This document shows, piece after piece, positions 21,901 through 33,290 of a DNA stretch of 64,000 nucleotides. Below the pieces are notes generated by a model. That model ran no database searches. It saw only the letters and a list, made by a program, of their open reading frames with translations, and had not been told where the DNA came from. This DNA is from Nyssa sinensis (Eukaryota > Streptophyta > Magnoliopsida > Cornales > Nyssaceae). Made by a program: the position numbers and the translations under genes. The stretch lies in NCBI GenBank assembly GCA_008638375.1, contig CM018032.1, positions 3,739,001-3,803,000 of the forward strand, written 5' to 3'. Numbering within the stretch: position 1 is the first letter of the stretch; each line of letters starts with the position of its first letter.

Positions 21901-24525
21901 ACAAAATCTTTATTCCAATTATTTGGGATCGGCTATATGAATCCTGTCTCATTATCTTCGGATTCATATTCATAAGAAATCTAACAAGAATTTATGCTTG
22001 CTATTAACTATCTAACACAATCCTCTTCTTTTATCTAGGTGGGATCAACATTGTAATGATTGGACTCTAAGAACAACACAAGCGGACCTTCTTTTTTTTT
22101 TTTTTTTGCTACGTATGCAAAATTTGAAACTTTTTACTAATGATGGCAACAATTATGATTAGGATGACAAGCTTCAAAGGCAAATCTGCATGGCAGCCGG
22201 AAAGCATAACACACATGTTGTCTCAAACCTACACTTAGTGAAAGTAAATGAAAAAAAAAAAAAGTAGACAACCCTGCTCAATCACATAAAATTCCATGCT
22301 AACTCAAGTCTCAAAAGGAAAGGGATTGCCTGTATAAAGCGAATAAATTTGACCTTGAAAGGTCTTAAATGGAATGAACCAATGATAGCATAATGCGCTT
22401 CCAATGTGTCCAAACAGCTATACAAATTGAGACACATAAGGTTACCAGTTGTTCAACATGTATCAACATATTCTTATCAGAAACGAAAATATATGAGTGT
22501 ACATATCTGACAAAGCAACTTCGTTTTCGTGGTAGAAGCATGTGTGTTTTGAATGAAGCTATATCATCTCTTCTGGGTACCGGTCTTTTCAAGAGAACTT
22601 ATAGTTATTTCCATATATTACAACTTCTTCAATGTCAACCTATTAGCAGCCTATGTATACAAATCATTGCTTCAAAAGTAAAAAAAAAAAAAAACTGATG
22701 AAGATCAAGTATGACGAAATTCAAATGGCACTACCTAAGTTATAAAATAGAAAGACAAGTACATGACATGATGATAGACAATATAAATAGCAACATTGAG
22801 TACACCACATAGAAATACCTCATGTTGCCCAAACAAGCATGCATGTAACGAGATCAACAAATACCTGTACTGTATTCATGAGGTTGGAGTTGTTTCGCTC
22901 GGGCCTTATCAACTAACTCCTTCCACTTTCTTGACAATGAATATATATCAACCTGAAATAAACATTAAAGAACAAGGCCCCTCTAAATACAACAATTCAA
23001 ATCTAGAAAACACCAAAAACCAACTAAGATTAGATTAACAAGAAAAGATTAGCGCGCTCACCTTATCAGCATCCTGAAGCACTGGTGTGATCAACCCACC
23101 ATCAATGGCCACCGCGACGGCAATGTTGATACTACTGTTATACGTAAAGCTCTTACCATCTCTACAACTAGAATTCATAACAGGATGTTTGACCAATGCA
23201 AGTGCTGCCGCCTTTGCTAGCAACGCTGACATAGTCACTCCCTTCGACTTAATCTAAAACATTACCAAAATTATCAATCACTAAACAAAAATAGATAGAT
23301 GGAGCACTATAGTGATATACCACCTTTTTTTTGGATCAGGAATATACCATCATTTTAAGGAAAATGTATGCTAACAAAGTACCGCCAACTCATCACATGG
23401 TTTTAAAGTTGTAAAATTGCAGTCAACTCAGAACGCTCTGAATCCTAAACTGTCTGAGTTAAAAAAATTCAGCCTTCCTACATTTTAATTTTTAGCATAC
23501 TACCCTAAATCTAAAGAAAATTTGTTTATTTTTTCCCAAATTCCCTGTCTGAATTTTCCCACTTTGCCCTAATTCATCCCAATTCAATTTTTTGGTAGAA
23601 TCAAAAATCAAATGTTCAGCATTGTTAACCATGACTCATTACTGAGTAGAGCAATTACCTTCTTGTATAGAGTATCGAGTGCATCCGTTGTGATAGTGTA
23701 CCCAACTCTAAAAGTCGGCACAGCTAGACTCTCAACCATGTTCCTACTAACAGCACCCTGCATTGTCGTAAATGGAACAACCATCCCCAACTCAATCCCC
23801 GGAATGGCAGCAACCTTCGCCCCACTAGGCTTGGGCGCCTCCGCTGCAGTGATGGACACGGCGGCACTACCAGCCGCAGCGGCAGCTTCAACATCCTTAG
23901 CAACAATCCTCCCCATGGACCCACTCCCCACCACACCACTCAAATCCACCTTCAAATCCTTCGCCAGCTTCTTTGCGTACGGCGACGCCACAATCCTCTT
24001 CCCTCCTTCCGACGCCGGGTGCACAGACGATGCCGCCACAGTAGCTTTCACTGCTGGCGGCGGCGAAGGGACTGTATCAGCTGCCGCAACCTCAACTGTC
24101 TTCTCCAATGTTGCAGGCGGTGAAGACGGAGAGGATAAATTACTGGCCTTCGATTTGGCTTCGACAATTTCGTCTTCGGTTTCGGCAAGGAGGGCGATGG
24201 CGGATCCAACGGCAGCAACACCGCCTTCCTCGACCATGATGGCGGCCAAATAGCCGTCGTAGAAGGTCTCGACGTCCATGTCGGCTTTGTCGGACTCGAC
24301 AACGACGACGCTCTCGCCTTTGGAAAGCTTATCGCCTTCAGACCTGACCCACGAGACGATCTTGCCCTCGGTCATCGTCGAGCTCAGTGCCGGCATGAAG
24401 ATCTCTCTAATCTTGGCTTGAATTTGGGGTTTTCTAGGGGTGCGGAGTGAGGAGGAAGAAGGAATAGAGTTACGGCGGAGGGACGGAGAAGAGGGGATAA
24501 AGGAGGTGTTGAGAAGGTGAGCCAT
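15989..24525 (-). CDS. EMB3003: Dihydrolipoamide acetyltransferase (E2) of plastid pyruvate dehydrogenase
   Basis: Exons (minus strand): 24525-23659, 23253-23062, 22952-22865, 16527-16457, 16291-16208, 16093-15989; all introns are GT-AG and the joined frame is 1407 bases, 468 residues. E2 transfers the acetyl group from lipoate to CoA, making acetyl-CoA for plastid fatty-acid synthesis. Residues 1-38 are Ser/Arg-rich, like a transit peptide. The lipoyl domain (about 39-120) carries the lipoylated Lys80 in ESDKADM. An Ala/Pro linker follows, then the subunit-binding domain (about 178-213, SPYAKKLAKDLKVDLSGVVG). The catalytic domain (about 250-468) has His441 in DHRVIYG. That motif has Tyr where many E2s have Asp; I believe this is normal for plastid E2. 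Start chosen at MAHLL by family fit; in-frame upstream ATGs at 24654 and 24705 exist. Arabidopsis has two such genes (LTA2, EMB3003); synteny with STOP1 and PS1 favours EMB3003. Confidence 0.95.
19110..20260. repeat. Degenerate ~200-bp tandem array in E2 intron 3
   Basis: A block made of TTCTCTACTTCTATATTATCACATCA, a T-rich stretch, then CTTTTAGAATTCTAAAA and GGAAATATAATGGTCTTTTC recurs with starts near 19125, 19320, 19600, 19925 and 20113. The AGAATTCTAAA word occurs at least seven times. Spacing is about 200 bp with drift. Confidence 0.65.
20260..21440 (-). mobile_element. LINE (L1-type) 3' remnant in E2 intron 3
   Basis: Minus-strand reading shows, across several frames, the end of a plant L1 ORF2: the LSKG..SYQKHFG block, RKLEKLQRIFCGV, NQVLLGKWLWRFASWEDALW, a GWKAIRKGTDKF..FWKDPWC segment, and a zf-RVT region (WRSTVPPKAAFFTWLAVW-like, DHLLLHCKMA). 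All frames are broken by stops. It is in the same orientation as the E2 gene. The upstream half of the LINE is absent. Confidence 0.75.
21895..22060. repeat. Short dispersed plant repeat motif
   Basis: Contains ATCGGCTATATGAATCC (21928-21944), a phrase I recognise from short interspersed repeats in many plant genomes. No A/B box head is evident, so the class is uncertain. Confidence 0.3.
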
Positions 24526-27261
24526 TGAAGGGGTAGTGAGACAGAGAGAGTTGATGGTAAAGGAGGGTAGAGAGGTGGTGGGTATAATTGGAGGGTGCGA
24601 AGTGGGTGTTTTCTCGATTGCATCGAAACCAGGCGGAGGTCTCTCAACCACCATACCTGTGAATACGTATGATAATAAGGTTAGTTTGGTCTTTTTCAAA
24701 TTCATTAAAGCTTTCCATTATTTTCCTTTCTTTCACTATATACTTTTATTTTTAACATTTTTGCGGGAGAAAAAACAAAGACAAAAAAAAAAAATTATTT
24801 TCTCTTATTATGTTTTTATGAAAAATAACTACTTTTTTTTAATATTTATTAATAAACAAAAATGACTTTTATGCTTTGTTTTGGTAACAAAATAAAATCA
24901 TGTTTGATAACTATTTTGAAAATAATTTATTTCAATATTAATTTTTAATAGATATATTAAAATCATTGGTAAAAAATAAAATAGATAGACTATTATACCA
25001 CCACTAATGTCTCACCATCATTCTTGTTGTCATCACATCACTATGGCCATCGCCATCACACCACCGCTAGTACTACTACCACTGTCACTGTTACACCACT
25101 AGCACTTCACCACCACTATTACTATCAACATTTTAGTATTATGCCAACCATTATATATGTAAAAGTGTGGGGTGTATCTTATTCATGCAAGTGTGTTCAA
25201 TTATGTGCCTTGATTATTACACAATTCTATATTGCAACCGAAATAATAATGTTGATACTTAGAGAGAGTAGTAAATTAATTTTAAGGTATTTGTAACACA
25301 TATCTCTGCCTTGTCCATCCCCTTCTTTTGTGGCACATTTTTTGTTTTAAATATCATGTCATCAATTTTATTATTATGTTATAACATTCTTGACAAGATT
25401 TGAAATTTTATACACTTAGACCCTTGGAGTTACTAACAATTACAGTCCGACCCCTTATACTTCAACTAATTACACTACATACCGTTATGATGTGACATGT
25501 TATAACAGATTCCCCCTAGGATGATAGAGTTACTACTATGTTAACTTTCAATTACATCGTCAAAGTATAATTTCATAATGCCAGTTTTGTTGATCACCAC
25601 CAATGTAGTCTTCTCATGTTAGTCACCCACTAATGTAGGAGATCTCTTGTGTGATTTAGATCGTAAGAAATAATAGAAACAAAAAAGTCTTGTGACTACT
25701 AATAATGATTCCAAGATGTATAAAATATAAAAACACTCGAGCGTTTAACATATGATGTGAATAAAATTCATAGAAATTCGATATTTGAAATCCTTGAAAT
25801 TGGCCTTGCAAAAGTCTCAGTAATTGTTCCTTAGGTATCCAATAGTTTAAAAATAACTTTTAGCTATAGGATAACCCATCCAACTAGCTAAGGCCCAAGA
25901 TGCTATTTTTAGAAAAAATAAATTTTGTTCTTTTAAGGAAGAGTTGACTTTTATTCTTAAGGAATTAAGTTTTAGGACTATTTGCATTGGTTCCAAATGG
26001 GGGATACTTCCTTATTTACATTAAATAAAAATTAAATAAAATTATTTACTTAAATGACATTTAATGTAAATAAGGTGTTCACTAATAGTGTTGTTTGTAC
26101 AGTAGAATGCAAAGCAGAATTTGCCTTGGTGCTGTCTATACAACAGAGTGCAGAGCAAAATTTTTCTCTTATTCATTTCAGTCGACCGAGTCTGGCTTTT
26201 AGTCGATTGATCCTTCCATTCAATCAACTGAAAGTTCAGGATTATTAGTTTATTTAGCTTATGTTAATTCTAGTCGACTAGTTCTAACTTCCAGTCGATT
26301 GGTCCTTCCATTCAGTCGACTGAATTAGTCTTCTAACACTTGAACATGCTACTTTTGTGACTTTTTCATTCATTATTTGAACCTTTTTCTTCATCAAACT
26401 TTGACACAACATAAATAAGGTATTCCTAATATCAAATCACATCATTATATAGGATCCAAGAGTATTATACGTATCATCAATTAGCCCTAAAACACGTAAC
26501 ATCATTATATACCAAACATCTCAAATATATTAAGTTTGGTTACATATCAAGGCCAACATACGACCACATTTACATCAATTTATAAAAATAAAAAGGGAGA
26601 ATCAACGTAAACAAAACATATATCATTAATCCTTCAAACTCAATTCACCAAGGCATCCACAAAGGCTTTAACAATGATTTCTCCATCACATGGGCTCCTT
26701 GCTCGAAAGTGTATTTTAGTAAGGGTCAATACAATAACCCAATAGGAAATCTTTAAAAATAGGGAGAAGCAAGTGGTGATATATGTATGCATGTGCTAGT
26801 GTAGTGTCACATAAGTGGTCACTAAACATGCATTGCCAACAATGACAAAGATTTAATAATTATCAATCTTTCATATGTCAATGCAAATAATCATCTAAAA
26901 GAGAAGTATCATCCAAGTTCAACAAAATATGAGCAAATTAGTGAAGGTTTTATACTTCATCCATATTATTCCAATTCTCAAAATTTTCATCTCAATGCTC
27001 TCAAGTCTCAATCACAAAAGACTATTCTCCTAGTCGGCCCCCGATCAGCCTTATGTGCTTTATGGGTTACTAACTCGATGGAGACAAACGACCACATGTA
27101 CGGGTTTATGGCTCGCAAGCCAAAGGAAGACACCATCCCAACCACAATATCTAATCTTGGGTAAGTGCAATCTTACTACGCTCAAGAGCGCACAAAAGAC
27201 GTGTCTAGTTTCCAACTAACATCTTTCCTTTCCAAGTTACCATTCTCATTATTCCAAGGTC
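24526..27261. other. E2 upstream region and intergenic DNA
   Basis: 24526-24760 is the likely E2 leader and core promoter area: an in-frame reading region without stops extends to an ATG at 24705. Beyond this lies AT-rich DNA with no recognisable gene. 26180-26330 holds several TCAGTCGACTGAA-like words, shared with the SIRE-like LTR at 12520-12860, and is probably an LTR fragment. 25035-25130 is rich in CAC/CAT triplets. Confidence 0.5.
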
Positions 27262-27266
27262 ATTTT

Positions 27267-27460
27267 TGTCAAAAGTTTCTCTTTTTAACTATCTTGCAAT
27301 AGCAGAGTACACAAGTATATATAGATACACGGGAAGCTATTCTAAGACATACATGCTCTAAGGCTATAATTATGGTTGACTCTTTAAGTAAGGGAGTTTA
27401 CAATGAAATAATTTTTATAAATAAACTGATTTGATCCTTGTATGACAGCTCACGCCAACA
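27267..27460 (-). repeat. 3' LTR of Copia copy B
   Basis: Starts TGTCAAAAGTTTCT and ends CACGCCAACA in plus-strand reading; pairs with 31897-32090. Confidence 0.93.
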
Positions 27461-27560
27461 CTCCCCCTCAAGTTGGTGCATAGATGTCTCTAATGCCCAA
27501 CTTGTCGGGTGAGATGTAGAAATTTTTGCTGGATATGACTTTCGTGAGTACATCTACTAA

Positions 27561-28145
27561 CTAGTCTTCTGACTTGACAAATAGGAACCGAATGATTTTC
27601 TCTTCAAGATTTTGTTTAATGAAGTGCCAATCGACCTCAACTTGCTTAGTCTGATCATGTTGGATAGGATTATGAGAGATGTCAATGGCTGTCTTATTGT
27701 CGCAAAACAAGTTCATTTCTAAGCTAGGAGCAAAGCCTATTTCCGTCAATAACCTTCTCAGCCAAATAAGTTCGCACACACCCTTAGCCATACCTCAAAA
27801 TTCTGCTTCAGCACTGGATAACGCAACCACTTTTTGTTTCTTGCTCCTCTAAGTAATGAGATTACCTCCTACAAAGGTGAAGTAGCCTGACGTCGACTTC
27901 CTATCTGAAATATTTCCTACCCAATCTATGTCAGTGCATCCATTAATGTTCAAATGATAATTTTTTGTGAACATTAGTCCTTTCCCAGGAGAGAACTTTA
28001 AATACCGAAGGATTCTAGTTACTGTATTCATATGAGCTTCACTAAGGCAGTGCATGAATTGGCTCACTACTCTACCGGCATAAGCAATGTCTGGACGAGT
28101 ATGTGACAAGTAAATAAGCTTACCAACTATCCTTTGGTATCTCAA
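27561..28145 (-). pseudogene. Copia copy B RNase H
   Basis: Shows MRYQRIVGKLIYLSHTRPD, a decayed GCTDIDWVGN box, CDNKTAIDISHNPIQHDQTK and VEVDWHFIK. Broken by a stop and frame change between 27791 and 27849. Close in sequence to the Copia fragment at 2477-3130, so the two belong to related lineages. Confidence 0.85.
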
Positions 28146-28860
28146 AGAAAATATATTCCAAGTTGATGATTTTGGACAATGGGAGTATCGACTGGTTTAT
28201 ATTCTAGCAACCCCACTTCAGATAACAAGTCTAAGACATATTTTCTTTGAGATAAAAATATGCCTTGGTTTGATTTGGATACTTCGATTTCCAAGAAGTA
28301 CTTGAGTCCCCCTAGGTTTTTCATCTCAAACTCAACCGACAATTGCTTTTGAAGCTTAGAGATTTCTTCTTTGTCATCACCCGTGATGATCATGTCATCT
28401 ACATAAACAATTAGCACTGTCACTTTTCCAGATCGGTGCTTTAGGAAAAAGGTATGGTTGAGTTACTCTACTGAAAACCACATTTTTTCATAGCTGTATT
28501 GAATCAACCGAACCATGCACAGGGTGATTGTTTTAACCTGTACAAGGCTTTTTGCAGCTTGCATACTACTTAATCTTCTAGAGTTGCCGAGTACCCAAGT
28601 GGAATGTCCATGAAAACTTCTTCTTCGAAATTACCATAGAGGAATGCGTTCTTCACATCAAATTGATTTAATGGCCAATCTAAATTTGTTGCAAGAGATA
28701 ACAAAACTCTAACAGTGTTTAGTTTTGCTACCGGTGAGAAAGTTTCTTGGTAATCTATACCATACGTTTGTGTGTACCCCTTTGCCACGAGCCTTGCTTT
28801 GTACCTATCAATGGATCCATCAACATTGTATTTAATGGAGAAGACCCATTTGCACCCCTA
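28142..28860 (-). pseudogene. Copia copy B reverse transcriptase
   Basis: Shows [34 protein letters not shown] and the catalytic LIVYVDDMIITGD near 28400, with YFLEIEVSKSNQGIFLSQRK downstream. Frame breaks separate 28570-28788 from 28142-28423. The start of the RT lies in the 28832-29317 segment (ALLDPQWSQAIKEKLKAL..TWRLV). Confidence 0.87.
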
Positions 28861-30354
28861 CTATTTTCTTTCCTTCGGGTAATGAGACCAGCCTCCAAGT
28901 CTCATTTTTTTGCAAGGCCTTCAGTTTTTCTTTTATTGCTTGACTCCATTGTGGATCAAGTAATGCCTCTTCTACACTTCGAGGAATGTAATCTGAGGAC
29001 AATTTATGTGCAAAGGCCTTGAGTGGTTCGGATAGCCTGTGAATGGACACATAGTTGGCAATAGGATATTTGGATCTTCTATCTTCCACTTCTAGAGAGT
29101 ATCGGCTTGGTGGTTTGCCACGGTTATATCTGAAAGGCAACACATATTGCACAGTACTATTCACGTTATCAGTAAAAGAGGATATGGCAGAGGAACTTAC
29201 CTTAGTGATATTCTCAAGAGAGGGGCCTTCGGGTACTAAAGAGGGGGAACTATCACCTGTTGTTACATCACTTGAAGCCATATCACTGACAGGTGCAGGT
29301 GTTTCATGACATTCCATATTGCACGGTTCTTCAAGTGTTGGTTCTATTACTACAGAGTATTGTTCAGTCGATCTTATCTCAGTATTTCCATCATTATATT
29401 ATTCTAAGTCACCTTCCGATTCTAGCCATGTTGTTGCTAGCTAATTCACCTCTTCATCTTGAAGCTCCCCCTGAAAAGATAATTTGGTTGTAGGTAATGG
29501 ATAGAAAGGCTCGGCTTCAAGAAATGTGACATCCATGGTGATGTATGTTTGTTTAGTGATGGGGTCAAAACATCGATACCCTTTCTGATGTAGAGCATAT
29601 CCCAAGAAAAGACATCAGACTGCACATGGATCCAACTTGGTTCGCTGGTTGTATGGAGATCAACGAAGGCAACGCATCCAAAGATCTGAGGAGGGAGCAT
29701 TAACACAGTGGGTAAAGAGGTATGGCTCGAGAGAGTCTGCAAGGGAGTCTGAAAATGTAGGACTTTGGAAGACATTCTATTGAGTAAATATACACTTGTG
29801 GCAACTGCATCATCCCAATGTCGAGAAGGCACATGTGCTCCAATCAACAATGCTTGTGTCGTCTCTAAGATATGTCAATTTTTCCTCTCGGCAATGTCGT
29901 TCTGTTAAGGAGTCTGGGAACATGAGGTTTCACGAATGAGGCTATGGTAGTGGAAGTAAGCTTGAAATTTTATATTGACATATTCACCTCCATTGTCGAT
30001 ACGGAAGGCCTTAATCTTAGCTGAAAATTGTGTTTGAGTCATTACATGAAATTATTGAAACATGCCAAACACTTCATCTTTCTGTTTAAGTAAATAAAAC
30101 TAAGTCATTCGAGTGCAATCATCAACAAAAATGACAAACCATTTATTTCCATATGGAGTAATAACAGGGTAAGGTCCCCATACGTCCGAATGGATTAAAG
30201 AAAAAGGCGTGTCTCTTTTTGTGTGGCTCACAGGGTAAGGAACTCTATGAATTTTGGCTGCAATACATGTCTCACATTTAAATGATAAGTGGTGTAATGT
30301 AGAAAACAAAGCTAGAAAAAGATGTTGCAAATATCCAAAAAAGGGATGTCCCAA
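28832..30354 (-). pseudogene. Copia copy B integrase and linker
   Basis: Includes the pre-integrase CETCIAAKIHRVPY, the catalytic region beginning HSDVWGPYPV and VIFVDDCTR, the integrase tail (LIGAHVPSRHWDDAVATSVY, GCVAFVDLH) and a Ser/Pro-rich linker before the RT. Stops and frameshifts are frequent between 29850 and 30100. Confidence 0.82.
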
Positions 30355-30524
30355 GCGATTATGAAGAAGCCAAATTTGCCATTCTTTATCACTGGTTGTG
30401 TGTCAAACCTAATTAGCTTTCCCTGAACTAAAGTCATCCATGTAGTAGAGTCCCTTTTTTTTAGTATCACGCCCAATGATCTCCTTGGTGAGAATATCCT
30501 AAAGAAGACAAAAATTAGGATACA

Positions 30525-31824
30525 TTAATACAACACAATTGAGGTCGGTTGAAACTTGATTGACAGAGAGCAATTTATTTGATAAAGATGGAACAAATAA
30601 AGTATGGTTGAGGGAAAGGGAAGAGGATAAGGCCACTGTTCCCTCTCCCGTGACCGGATATTAGACTCCATTAGCATTTGCAATATGAGTTCTCCTAGGC
30701 TGAGTGATGTGTGAGAAATCATAAGAATCAAAAGTCATGTGTTCAATAGCCCCGGAGTCTATAATCCACATGTTATCATCGTGATCATGACATGTAACCA
30801 GCATTTGTCCACAGTTACCTTCATCACTGAGGGGTGTGAAAGGATTTGTCGATTCTAGTTGAGCAGTAAGAGATAGTTGTGGCTCTGCACTTGCAACAGC
30901 TACTTTCCCTGTGCCTTCATTTGTGCCAGTCCCCTCACATTTTTTCTAGGCCTGAAGATCATTCCACCACTTAGGATACCCATGTAACTTAAAGCAAGTT
31001 TCACGGGTATGTTTCATGTTGCCACAATCGGTGCATTTCCCTCTATCAGATTGAGGTTTTGATTTTGGTTTTCCGGATTCGAATCCTTTAGATACCATAA
31101 CCGCACCTAGAGCAATGTCACTACCGGATGTCATTACTGTTTGCCTAATGTCTTCACGTCAGACATGAGCATACGCCTACTCAACTGTAGGGAAGGGTTG
31201 TAACTGAATAACATCACTGCGAACCTTGTCCAACCGATCATCTAAGCCATCAAGGAAGACATAGACTCTATCTTCCTGTAGAATAGAGTTATATTTTTTA
31301 ATATCCCCTGCACATTTCATTGGGTTAGGACGACGAAAATCAATTTTGCGTCATAAACCTTGAAGATCAGTGTAATATTTTTCAATGGATCCACCTGCTT
31401 GTCTCATGCGAGTTACACGACGACGAAGGTCATATACTTGGGATGTATCAGTCCCATCAAAAAAATTTGTAGCAATTGAGTCCCATACTTGTTTAGCAGT
31501 TAGGAATCGAATAAAATTACCAATCAATGAGGGGTCCATCGAGTTGATCAGCTATCCTTTAACAATGGCATTTTTAGTTTTCCATTTCTAGAAAAATGGA
31601 TCAGTTTCGAGAGGTTGTGGAGAGTCGCCAGTAATATATCCCAGTATGTCTTTCCCTGATATATACATCTCAACAACTTGGGACCATAAGGCATAGTTGG
31701 AACCATCCAACTTAATGCCAATAGGAGCATTCGAGGAATCGGATGGGGTTTGAGAGGAGGTTTGGATTTTGGTCAAGGCCTCTGTCATTTTAGTTGTCCA
31801 GCCGTTGAGAGTGCACTCTGTCAT
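30525..31824 (-). pseudogene. Copia copy B gag, zinc knuckle and protease
   Basis: Gag is visible as GIKLDGSNYALWSQVVEMYI and MDPSLIGNFIRFLTAKQVWD..IEKYYTDLQGL, with a stop between them. The CCHC knuckle CTDCGNMKHTRETC lies near 31050. The protease reads WIIDSGAIEHM near 30765. Separate pieces fall in different frames. Confidence 0.83.
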
Positions 31825-31896
31825 AGTTGTCGAGGGCTAGAGATTATGATCAGTGGGTAGACGGAGCAAAGATCCTAGAATCCCGTTCTGATACCA

Positions 31897-32090
31897 TGTC
31901 AAAAGTTTCTGTTTTCAATTATCTTGCAATAGCAGAGTACACAAGTATATGTAGATACACGGAAAGCTATTCTAAGACATACATGATCTAAGGCTATAAT
32001 TATGGTTAACCTTTTAAGTAAGGGATTTTACAATAAAATAATTTCTATAAATAAACTGATTTGATCCTTGTATGACAGCTCACGCTAACA
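31897..32090 (-). repeat. 5' LTR of Copia copy B
   Basis: 194 bp, TG..CA bounded, next to the primer-binding site at 31887-31896. Confidence 0.93.
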
Positions 32091-32095
32091 ATTTT

Positions 32096-32751
32096 ACCAA
32101 TATTCATATCCACAATTCATGTTAATTCACCAATATAATCAATCATTCATGCAACAATGTTCAAAGCATCACTTTATAATGTGAATAGTCATAGAGACAT
32201 TTCTATAAACACTTGGTATACAAGAGAGAATTTCATGCATATTACATTTAAAACCTATATTATGAAAACACCCTCTAATCATTTCGCATTTAACTGGGAG
32301 TGTAATCAATGTCAAAAAAAGGTAAAAATCAGTCATTCTAAAAAAAGAAACCATCAAATAATCAAGACTTTAAGTTACATGCAATATATGGTCAAGTAGT
32401 GGAAATGTTTTGCACAAGAATGCTAGTTTCAATGTCTATGTTGCTCAATAAAACACATGATTGAAATGAGATCTAGAGACACATGAGATAAAAAATTAGG
32501 AGTTAGGATTTGATTCTCATCGCTTATTATCAAAAGGAAATAGGATAATTGTAGTCATCGCTTAATTATTACCTATATTTTGGTCCACCATCCACATGCA
32601 CCCAAATTCCATAATTGTATTAATCATAAAACCTTCAAACCTTTCAATTGAAAATTTTTTATCAATCACATGACATATGGTAAGGCATCAATGTGAGAAT
32701 TATTGAATGGGCAAGAAGTGATTGATAATGAAGGTTTGCCCAATTAACTTT
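32096..32751. other. Intergenic DNA right of Copia copy B
   Basis: AT-rich, no recognisable gene or repeat; continues the sequence interrupted at 27262. Confidence 0.5.
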
Positions 32752-33290
32752 TAGGAAAAATAGTAGAAAGTACCTAAAATAAATTTTTTAATCCAAAAAA
32801 TTTATGATACATTTTTTCTATCTAAAAGATTCAAAAAAGAAACTTTTAATACAAAAAATTTAATTGTTAACTTTCATCTTAACACCGTTAAAAAAGTTTA
32901 CCAATTAAACTAAAATTGCATTTATGATACATTTTTAAAAATACTAAATAGTTCATAAAATAAAATTTTCAATCCAAAAAAAAAAAATAATATTTTTTTA
33001 TTTATCTAGAAGGACTAAAAAAAGAAAATTTCAATTTATAAAATGTTATGATTTTTTTGCATTGAAAAAGTTATTTTATATATTTGTTTCTAAAATATAT
33101 CTTGAAAACTATTTTAGTCTAACAGTAATATTTTTTTAACGATGTTAATATAAAATTTAATATTTTGACTTTATTGTATTAAAATTTTATATTTTGGGTC
33201 TTTTAGATGAAAAAAATGTATCATGAATTTTTTGGATTAAAAATTTTTATTTTAAAAACTTTTTATTATTTTTCCTTTATATTTTTGGGG
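32752..33290. mobile_element. Fold-back (long inverted repeat) element
   Basis: The left arm (AGGAAAAATAGTAGAAAGTA.. to about 32960) is the approximate reverse complement of the right arm (about 33080-33290, ..TTTTTATTATTTTTCCT). Shared blocks include ATCCAAAAAATTYATGATAC, CATCTAAAAGA-type words and TTAACAYCGTTAAAAAA. No coding capacity. This resembles a MITE with very long inverted ends. The target duplication is not clear. Confidence 0.6.

Larger units (their letters stand above)
16528..22864 (-). other. Intron 3 of the E2 gene (6.3 kb)
   Basis: Donor GGTATTT after 22865 and acceptor TTGCAG before 16527 (minus-strand reading). The other introns are 405, 109, 165 and 114 bp. This intron holds a LINE remnant (20260-21440), a degenerate tandem array (19110-20260), G and C homopolymer runs (17617-17626, 18603-18615), a TA run near 18052 and otherwise AT-rich DNA. 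16600-18600 shows no recognised gene. Confidence 0.9.
27267..32090 (-). mobile_element. Ty1/Copia LTR retrotransposon (copy B), full length, decayed
   Basis: Reversed element with 194-bp LTRs at 27267-27460 (3' LTR) and 31897-32090 (5' LTR). The 5-bp target duplication ATTTT flanks it (27262-27266, 32091-32095). A Met-tRNA-type primer-binding site (TGGTATCAGA) adjoins the 5' LTR and a polypurine tract adjoins the 3' LTR. I count about 13 differences between the LTRs (near 7 percent), so it is much older than copy A. Gag, zinc knuckle, protease, integrase, RT and RNase H are all present in Copia order but interrupted many times. Confidence 0.95.

Noticed and set aside
23612..24253. 213-codon plus-strand open frame
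   Set aside because: It is the opposite strand of GC-rich E2 exon 1, which has clear lipoyl and subunit-binding domains; the plus-strand translation has no recognisable domain.
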